Assembly: GCA_964619815.1 (NCBI GenBank)
Contig: CAZUGK010000141.1
Span: 1 to 11,160 of the forward strand
Reading direction: 5' to 3'
Origin: BRH-c25 sp964619815
GTDB taxonomy: Bacteria > Bacillota > Clostridia > Lutisporales > Lutisporaceae
DNA: 11,160 bases
This document shows, one piece after another, positions 5,329-11,160 of this stretch. Position 1 is the stretch's first letter; each line of letters opens with the position of its first letter. The position numbers and the translations under genes are program-made. The notes under the pieces are model-generated. The model was not told the DNA's origin. It made no database searches and was given only the letters and a program-made list of their open reading frames with translations.

Positions 5329-8001
5329 CTATTCAAAATATATTTTAATTATATCCGTCTCTTGTAACGGAAGAGAAAACTTAACAGAAGAACCGATAGT
5401 TGTGAAACTCAATTGTCCATGGTGAATTGATTCAATTCGTTCAACCGATCCGGCCACTTTAACTTCCAGTCCGACCTCTTCTATGGGTTGCAGCGTATAG
5501 TTGGCCAGCGGAATCACCAAGCCTCCCGTGCTTTCCATCAAAACTGCATCCACCAGCGGCACACTGCATTTTAAAGAAGTCTCCACGTAAGGCTCCTGCA
5601 GCGGCATGGTAATTACATTCCGTACCGCTTGGGGGTACTTCCATGGATTGTATGAACGTCCAATGAGCTCTTCATCCGAAACTACCAGATTTGCGGCAGG
5701 AATCGTTGGATTTGTAACTCTATTCGCCACTGATTTTTTCTCAACCAATGCTTCCTTGATATAGCTAAGAGAAGGTAAAAAGCCGTAGCTATATACTGTA
5801 CCTCTGCCTGATGTGCCTTTTACTATGGCTGCTGAGCTGTCACTAAATGTACCCAATACCTCAGCGCCTGCTTTGGGAATCTGCTTTTGCCTAACGGAAA
5901 GAACCTCCATGGAGGCATTACCTGCAGTTACATTATCCTGTGCAACCAATGTATCTATATACCTGCCGGAAGAAGTGTAGCGTTGAGGCACTTCCAGTGA
6001 AGCTCTCATCGCCGGTAAAACATCCTCAAGAGTGGTTAAGGGTTGATTGTATTCATTCTTTGTGCCTGCACCGGCTGTTAATACCAGTGTTCCACCGTTA
6101 TTCAGCCAGGTTTTAAGCTTGTCGGCGGCTTTTTGGGTTAGATTAGGCCCGGAGAAATAACATACCTTATACCCATCTAGCACACCGTCAGCAATGTCTC
6201 TTTCTGACAAGATATCTACAGGTATTTGGGCGTGCGTCAAAGCAAGCCAGGTATGCATCCTGTCAAAGCCATAAGCATAATTTTTGCCGGTATCCGTTGT
6301 TACATTAGATCCATTTGTCCAGATATCAGTGGATGAAGAATAGAGAATAGCCACTTCAGCTTTCATGGGCTTGGCCGAAACCAGCAAATCCTCGGCACCG
6401 CCTATTTCCCGCGTCAACTCAGCATTGGCATACCAGTTTTCAGTATTAAGATACCACCCACCTTCGTGACCGGTCCAATAGGGTCCATAATAGAAGTTCT
6501 GTAAGGTTTTTACACCCCGGGCAATAGCGCTGATCCCCTTTAGTTTGGTATCCCAAGGCTTGCGATCTGCATAGGCAATCAGATAATTTCCTACATGAGC
6601 ATTATTTCGTCTAGCCGCTGCCCGCATAAGGTCAACATTATAGGCACCACATTGGAAGGTTGAGGAAATATTACACCAGTCCTCGCTCCAGATTGCATTT
6701 TGTTCAGTTGTTTCCATCAACTCAAAATAGTCTACACCCAGCCCATAGAAATTGGCATAATAAACTGCACCGTCGCTAAAGTTTGCGTTTACTGGAAAAT
6801 CCCCTCCGTAAGCTTCCTGTAAAACATCCTTCTGCACAGCCATAAAATCCCCCATGGCATAGGTTCTGAACTTCTGAGTATAATAGTGAAGTGCCGGGTA
6901 CTGATCGCGCTCGCTCTCTAGCACCGGCCGAACCAGCTCCCAACTCAAGGTTCCTTCCACACCCGGCAGTAATTCCGACAAGCTTTTCCTTTGCTCCTGA
7001 AGCCAGCTTCTAAATCTTGATCTATATACCTCACTCTCCACAAGTTTAGCAGTAGTAGCTCCTACCGGCTCATCTGTGAGCTTACAATAATTTATCTCCT
7101 CCACAGAGCCGCCTTTATCCCTGAAGGCATTAGCAGCAGCCTGAGCTTTTGTCCGCATAGTAGCTACGTTTGGTTCAAGATAATTACTATTATTCATGTA
7201 TCCCCATAAACCGCCATTAATATATTTTTTTTCAAGACCATAGCTTCTTAGCAGAGCACTGCCGTCATCAGGACCATTGAAACCGAAATTAGATAACGTT
7301 TTCAGCTCTCGTTCAACAATTGACCTGTCCATATCTGAGGTGGTGAGAGATGTTGTCAGAAAAAAAGGAAAGCTGCCGGGCTTTTTGCCAATAGTCGGCC
7401 AGCTCATATTGTCCGCAAGCTGTCCGAAATCGGAAGCATACTCGCTGTCCGTTTTGCAACGTGCAATATTTCCCGCCGTTGCAAGGTCCGAAGGCATTAC
7501 TATGTTTATATAAGCCGGTTCATACTCCCGCTCTATTACCTTTACAATAGACTCTTCATCAGGCGCTGTGGCAAATTCAATTTTAGCCTTTAACTTCGGG
7601 GTTACCTCCCAATAGGTATATCTCGTACTGATAGCCAATCTTGCACCTGACTTTGCTGCATTGGAATCCTCATAAAGCATAGGTGTAATATTGACCCAAG
7701 GTGTTTGTTCTCCGCTTTTCAAATAATCACCGGTATCGGCGCCATTACTTCCGGGGTATATATTCGCTACCATCCCGCTTTTTGAAATAGAATAGTTAGC
7801 ATACCACGGCGCTTTGAAATGATCCGCAAAAATATGGACATAAAGCGGTTTATTGTAAATATCCGCCAGAGTTACTCTCATGTAAGTCTGAGGGCGTTCA
7901 GTATTTGCTTCTGCCAATTCGGCATTTACTCCTGCCGTGCAGAGAAACGGCAGCAACAAAAACAAAATCAAAAGACAACTGTACTTAAGTTTAGAACTCA
8001 T
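5329..8001 (-). CDS. Secreted glycoside-hydrolase-like protein, GH42-type layout (beta-galactosidase-like)
   Basis: Predicted secreted or wall-associated enzyme of 890 residues. Residues 1-27 are a Sec signal peptide (Lys at 4 and 6, a Leu-rich core, cleavage after VNA). A beta-rich domain (about 35-170) precedes a TIM-barrel-like region (about 205-530) rich in Trp and Tyr. LTDEP at 308-312 and WSEDW at 438-442 hold acidic residues that could be acid/base and nucleophile; this is inference. Residues about 545-745 (MKAEVAILYSSS, then HAQIPVDILSERDI, then TLVLTAGAGTKNEY) match the glutamine-amidotransferase-like trimerisation domain of GH42 beta-galactosidases. A C-terminal beta-sandwich (about 770-890) also fits. 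At about 890 residues it is longer than usual GH42 enzymes (about 650-700), because of the extra N-terminal domain, so it may belong to a related or unclassified family. GGGATGG supports the start, which lies 15 nt after the SLH gene. Substrate unknown. Confidence 0.75.
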   Translation of the reverse strand: MSSKLKYSCLLILFLLLPFLCTAGVNAELAEANTERPQTYMRVTLADIYNKPLYVHIFADHFKAPWYANYSISKSGMVANIYPGSNGADTGDYLKSGEQTPWVNITPMLYEDSNAAKSGARLAISTRYTYWEVTPKLKAKIEFATAPDEESIVKVIEREYEPAYINIVMPSDLATAGNIARCKTDSEYASDFGQLADNMSWPTIGKKPGSFPFFLTTSLTTSDMDRSIVERELKTLSNFGFNGPDDGSALLRSYGLEKKYINGGLWGYMNNSNYLEPNVATMRTKAQAAANAFRDKGGSVEEINYCKLTDEPVGATTAKLVESEVYRSRFRSWLQEQRKSLSELLPGVEGTLSWELVRPVLESERDQYPALHYYTQKFRTYAMGDFMAVQKDVLQEAYGGDFPVNANFSDGAVYYANFYGLGVDYFELMETTEQNAIWSEDWCNISSTFQCGAYNVDLMRAAARRNNAHVGNYLIAYADRKPWDTKLKGISAIARGVKTLQNFYYGPYWTGHEGGWYLNTENWYANAELTREIGGAEDLLVSAKPMKAEVAILYSSSTDIWTNGSNVTTDTGKNYAYGFDRMHTWLALTHAQIPVDILSERDIADGVLDGYKVCYFSGPNLTQKAADKLKTWLNNGGTLVLTAGAGTKNEYNQPLTTLEDVLPAMRASLEVPQRYTSSGRYIDTLVAQDNVTAGNASMEVLSVRQKQIPKAGAEVLGTFSDSSAAIVKGTSGRGTVYSYGFLPSLSYIKEALVEKKSVANRVTNPTIPAANLVVSDEELIGRSYNPWKYPQAVRNVITMPLQEPYVETSLKCSVPLVDAVLMESTGGLVIPLANYTLQPIEEVGLEVKVAGSVERIESIHHGQLSFTTIGSSVKFSLPLQETDIIKIYFE

Positions 8002-8016
8002 AAAAACACCATCCCT

Positions 8017-10744
8017 TTACTTCATCATAATATTATACAAAATCTGCACAAACTGCGCCCTGCTGGCAGAATTCTCCGGCAATATCTTACCGTCTGTCCC
8101 GGAGATAATTTCGGTCTTTACAAACAATTCAATTGCTTCCTCGGCATAAGCCGAAACCTTTTCTGCATCCTTAAATTCCGTCAGGTCTTTGGCTATAGTT
8201 GAGGTTGGCAATTCATCCATGTTTTTGAGCGTATTGTATACTAATACCAACAATTCCTGCCTTGTCACCTGCCTGTCGGGGGCAAATCTGTTGCCGCCAA
8301 CTCCTGCGGATATTCCCAATTTCTTTGCCATCGCAAGGTATCCGGTGTAGTAGGTATTCTCCGCGTCGCTGAAATTGTTTACTGCGTTTTCATCAGGGCT
8401 GATACCAAAGGCCTTCATGATCATTACCAATGCTTGCGCTCTGGTTACATTGTCATTTGAGCCAAATTTTTCGTTTCCTGTTCCGCTTGTTATTCCCCTC
8501 GCTGCCGCAAAGGTCACTGCATCTCCGTACCATGCACCGTCTGCAACATCCTCAAAATCAACCCTGTTGTAGGCTAATGCAAACCTTGTGACATTCTCTG
8601 TTTTAAAGGTCAGTGTTCCTGATGCTGGGTCATATTTGCAATTTGTTACTGCTTCAGCCTTCCCTGCACTATTGATATAGTAGGCTATGATGGCATTTGG
8701 ATTTTCGCCCGCTCTAAGTACATATGGTATGGTTACTGTCGCCTTGCTCTCAAGCTGCGATATTGTATTATACCCGTCTGTAATATCAAAGCTCACATCC
8801 GGTCTGTCTCCGACCTTCTGCCGGATTTCAGCCATTAATTCCGCTGTTTCAGCCACTGTCCCGGTGATAGTAATCGTTTCCGTGGACTGCTGTAAAATAC
8901 CTGCCACTGTTTCCCGATCAAAGGTTATTGTTCCGAACGGTATAGTGATTGTCAGATCTTCCGCATAGCTTTCTACAAATTCTTTTAAAACTTCAACGGG
9001 TATGGTAGTTGTTATCCGTCCAACCTCAACCTTTGTTTCAATCACCGGTGTCGGCGTTGGTGTTGATGATGGTGTTGGTACCGGTTGGGGGTCGATTGGA
9101 GTTGGATCGGGGTCGATAGGAGAATTGTAACTCCAGTTGGCCGTTACATTCACATTCCAGGCAGGCATGGTAAATGCTGTTATCGCAGCCCCTGTAGAGA
9201 CAAAACTCACACCATCCGTGACAGTAGTCCAACCCACAAAACTGTAATCACTCCGGTTTCCTGCGTATATGTTTACTGTATCTCCCTGCACATAACTGCC
9301 CGCACCGGTTATTGCCGCATAGCTGTCATTGACCTCNNNNNNNNNNGACCTCTACTGTGTATTTTTCGGTAGCCGGTACTGTGGCAATCCACTTTGCATA
9401 CAGCGTTATATCAGAAGTCACTTTGTCTGCTGTGAAATCCCATGGGTTTTTTAAAGCTTCTTCCTTGTACCATCCGGTAAATGTATATCCTTCTCTGGTT
9501 GGTTCTTGAGGTACTGATATTGCTTCGATTGCGCTGCCGCTTGTAACATTGATAGCGGCTACATCACCACCCCCATTGCTATCGAAGTTAACTTTGCATG
9601 TTTTATCTGCGGTTTCGTCGAAATTGCTGACTGTACCATTTCCGTTTTCATCCACCGTCACCCTCATAGTGACTGGGTGACTCGCATAGTCGGTAAGGTT
9701 ATCTCCGTTCACTTGTTCGCTGAATATTTTCATGGTATAGGTCTCGCCTTGTGCCACTCCCTCAAGAGAGATGGCCAGATTGCCGCTTGCGTTGCTTGTG
9801 CAGTCTGCCAGCTTGCCGTAGTATTTTACCTTACCGTTGCTATCTTTCAGCACACAGGAAATGTACCTGTTCTCCCCCGTCTGCGCATTGGAATACCCGA
9901 GGCCAATCTCATTGGTGCCATTAGTGGTTTCAATCAGCGTTAGTGACGGTGTATTTATGGAATTGTCTAAGGCAGTCAATTTCAATGTACCACTCAGCGG
10001 CTGCAACGCCGACAGATTCATCCCGACGGTCTCAGCCTTACCTCCTTCGGCAGCAGATGCGAAGAGAATAGCTCCCTGATTCAGATAAAAAGCGGGGCGT
10101 ACGCCAAATCGGTTGGTTATGTATTTTCCATCCGCCCAAACGTTACCAAAACTGCTGACATATGCTACATTGGGATAGCTTGGATCATCTCTGCCAGGCG
10201 ACCGCAGCCACCAGTCGGCACCGAACCGGAGAACTGTGTTGTTTAACAGTCTGGCTTCTTTAAGGCTTAAAGGCCAAAAGCCCGCTTCGGTTATAGCCTC
10301 TCCTGCCACATTGTCTGAAGGATTATCAAAATCATATGTCGCTCCGCCATTAATGTCTCTTTTTCTTACCAGCGTCTGTTCCCTATCAGATAATGAGCTA
10401 AAAGCGTTATTCATTGCAGCTTGCAGATCCGAGACGCTGTAATAGTTTGATTGGTCACGGTTTGGATAAAATTGACTTGTTTCGAAGCTCTGCCCATTGG
10501 CCAATAGCAAGGTCATTGTGTTACTGTTGCTAGCGGCCGCACCCACGCCACTATTGACACCATCATTGTAGCCAATGACTGCCCACTGCTTGCCGCCGAA
10601 GCAGATGATGCTGGGGCTGCTGTTACTGCCTATGCCTGCTGTTATTGCAGACAAATCCTCTAATGCCGAAACCGGCAACATGCCCAGCATCATCATAAAA
10701 ATCAGCGCAATGGACAGTATTTTTTTACTTAGTTTTTTTTTCAT
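8017..10744 (-). CDS. SLH-domain cell-surface protein with DUF6273-like region and InlB-type repeats (split by an N gap)
   Basis: One gene in two visible pieces: 10744-9347 (466 codons) and 9336-8017 (439 residues plus stop). The merged product is about 903 residues if the flanking GAGGTC copies are collapsed. Residues 1-27 are a signal peptide. A DUF6273-like domain at about 45-225 shows the WWLRSPG motif (178-184) and GVRPAFYLN (214-222), a fold related to C-type-lectin or formylglycine-enzyme-like modules. Residues about 383-452 are an InlB/Flg_new repeat ending TLYAKW. A divergent second repeat spans the gap (about 461-533, with YSFVGW and VTANW). A Pro/Thr linker (about 536-562) and a beta-rich domain (about 563-720) follow. 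Three SLH domains at about 723-775, 784-836 and 850-903 (TRAQ, TRQE and SRAQ motifs) should bind pyruvylated secondary cell-wall polymer. AGGAG lies 7 nt before the ATG. First gene of the three-gene unit; likely an adhesin or binding protein rather than an enzyme. Confidence 0.85.
9043..9123 (-). repeat. Low-complexity Pro/Thr/Asp linker coding region
   Basis: Encodes an alternating Pro-Thr, Pro-Asp and Pro-Ser stretch of 27 residues in the SLH protein. The DNA is made of near-repeats of GTTGG, GGTGTTG and GGTCGAT-type units on the plus strand. Such linkers separate surface-exposed modules from wall-anchoring ones and are prone to length variation between strains. Confidence 0.7.
9337..9346. 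other. Assembly gap of 10 N with matching flanks
   Basis: Ten unknown bases. The six bases GACCTC end the left sequence and also start the right sequence on the plus strand. Read with the Ns, the reading frame breaks. With the Ns removed and one GACCTC copy dropped, the frame runs straight through and reads KYTVEVNDSYAAITGAG, a natural start for an InlB-like repeat. The gap is therefore probably a scaffolding placeholder over an overlap rather than missing sequence. Confidence 0.8.
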
Positions 10745-10796
10745 AGGATATCTCCTACCTCAATAATTTTTTCCAGTCATCTAGCCCTTATACATT

Positions 10797-10837
10797 ACAA
10801 CGGGGCAATAATCACATGCTGATCATTGCCCCGTTGT
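10797..10837 (-). terminator. Long hairpin between the two SLH genes, weak terminator or operator
   Basis: A perfect 13-bp inverted repeat (ACAACGGGGCAAT with ATTGCCCCGTTGT) with an inner ATCA/TGAT pairing, 15 nt after the stop of the upstream SLH gene. The GC-rich stem suits a terminator, but no U-tract follows on either strand. It may end or partly end transcription, shield the upstream mRNA, or act on DNA as a binding site. Confidence 0.5.
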
Positions 10838-10840
10838 CAA
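10811..10840 (-). promoter_or_regulatory. Weak candidate promoter overlapping the hairpin
   Basis: A consensus TTGACA -35 box lies on the minus strand at 10835-10840, at the edge of the inverted repeat. The best -10 match is TGTGAT at 10811-10816 (four of six) with an 18-nt spacer, placed in the hairpin loop. It would drive the SLH, hydrolase and tail-spike unit. The -10 box is poor, so read-through from upstream remains possible. Confidence 0.25.
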
Positions 10841-10852
10841 TACTTATTAATA

Positions 10853-11160
10853 TTATTTACTGTACTTTTCCGCAAACTTCTGCATGATTGAAGCCATTTC
10901 AGCTCTAGTTGCGGTTCCCTTTGGATCCAATATGTTATTTCCTTTACCGCTCATCATTCCCGAACCAACCATCCACTGCAGGGCTTCACTTGCCCAGCCT
11001 GAAACCTTTGTATTGTCTGTGAATCCTTCCAATGAAGACGTATCAGACAAATCATATCCCTTATGCTTTGCATAGTTATAGAAAATGGCTGCCATTTGTT
11101 CGCGAGTTATGTTATCATTTGGTCCAAACAATCCTTTACCATAGCCGCTTACGATTTTGT
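10853..11160 (-). CDS. SLH-domain protein, C-terminal part (N-terminus beyond window)
   Basis: The C-terminal 101 residues of a larger surface protein are seen; the frame stays open to the window edge, so the true start is outside. Two SLH motifs are visible. The end of one reads SGYGKGLFGPNDNITREQMAAI, seen here as GPNDNITREQ and the following helix. The last complete one starts at GFTDNTKVSGWASEALQWM and ends ATRAEMASIMQKFAEKYSK. The ITRE and ATRAE motifs are the conserved SLH sites for pyruvylated wall polysaccharide. The protein ends right after the last SLH, as wall-anchored Firmicutes proteins often do. The remaining domains and the function cannot be known from here. It lies 108 nt upstream of the next SLH gene, separated by a hairpin. 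A TTG at 11131 is not a credible start, because SLH-type sequence continues upstream of it. Confidence 0.9.
   Translation of the reverse strand, partial: KIVSGYGKGLFGPNDNITREQMAAIFYNYAKHKGYDLSDTSSLEGFTDNTKVSGWASEALQWMVGSGMMSGKGNNILDPKGTATRAEMASIMQKFAEKYSK

Noticed and set aside
5307..5336. Ten-residue N-terminal extension of the tail-spike-like protein
   Set aside because: It would overlap the hydrolase gene and lacks a ribosome site; GAGGGGAGG fits the ATG at 5306.
9277..9291. Separate gene starting with GTG at 9291
   Set aside because: The frame stays open upstream to the N gap, no ribosome site precedes the GTG, and the start falls inside an InlB-like repeat.
10080..10215. Diversity-generating retroelement target in the lectin-like WWLRSPG...GVRPAF region
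   Set aside because: No reverse transcriptase, template repeat or matching second copy is seen in the window, and the codons are not unusually rich in AAC/AAT.
1..11160. CRISPR arrays, tRNA or rRNA genes, insertion sequences, riboswitches
   Set aside because: No regularly spaced repeats, cloverleaf-like segments, transposase frames or recognisable riboswitch cores were found by reading; a covariance-model search was not possible.

Overview
The window looks like a draft or metagenome scaffold from a low-to-mid-GC Gram-positive bacterium, most likely a saccharolytic member of the Clostridia. The reasons are the three S-layer homology (SLH) domains, AAGGAGG-like ribosome binding sites, lysine-rich signal peptides, a lipobox-type binding protein and LplB/YtcP-type sugar permeases. 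Species cannot be given from the sequence alone. All convincing genes lie on the minus strand, so transcription runs from high to low coordinates.

Right part (11160 to 3389). The window opens inside an SLH-domain surface protein, of which only the C-terminus is seen (10853-11160). A 13-bp inverted repeat follows (10797-10837). Next come three closely packed genes. The first (8017-10744) is a large cell-surface protein with a signal peptide, a DUF6273-like region, InlB-type repeats, a Pro/Thr linker and three SLH domains. The second (5329-8001) is a secreted glycoside-hydrolase-like protein with a GH42-type layout. The third (3444-5306) is a phage tail-spike-like protein with a predicted beta-helix. 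The spacers are 15 and 22 nt, and a strong hairpin terminator (3389-3430) closes the unit. The first gene is cut on paper by a 10-N gap at 9337-9346. The gap is flanked by the same 6 bases on both sides, and collapsing them restores one open frame of about 903 residues.

Left part (3388 to 1). About 165 bases with candidate promoters and a near-perfect palindrome precede a second unit. It holds an LplB-type permease, a YtcP-type permease overlapping it by 7 nt, and a lipoprotein solute-binding protein that runs off the window end. This is a carbohydrate ABC importer of the oligosaccharide/polysaccharide class. No ATPase is present, so a shared MsmX-type ATPase elsewhere is likely.

How the parts may work together (inference): the SLH protein could sit on the cell wall and bind material, the secreted hydrolase could trim a glycan, and the importer could take up the products. 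The tail-spike-like protein is the odd member. It has the layout of a phage carbohydrate-binding or depolymerase protein, has no signal peptide, and sits in a non-phage operon. This three-gene cassette is the best candidate for an undescribed system here.
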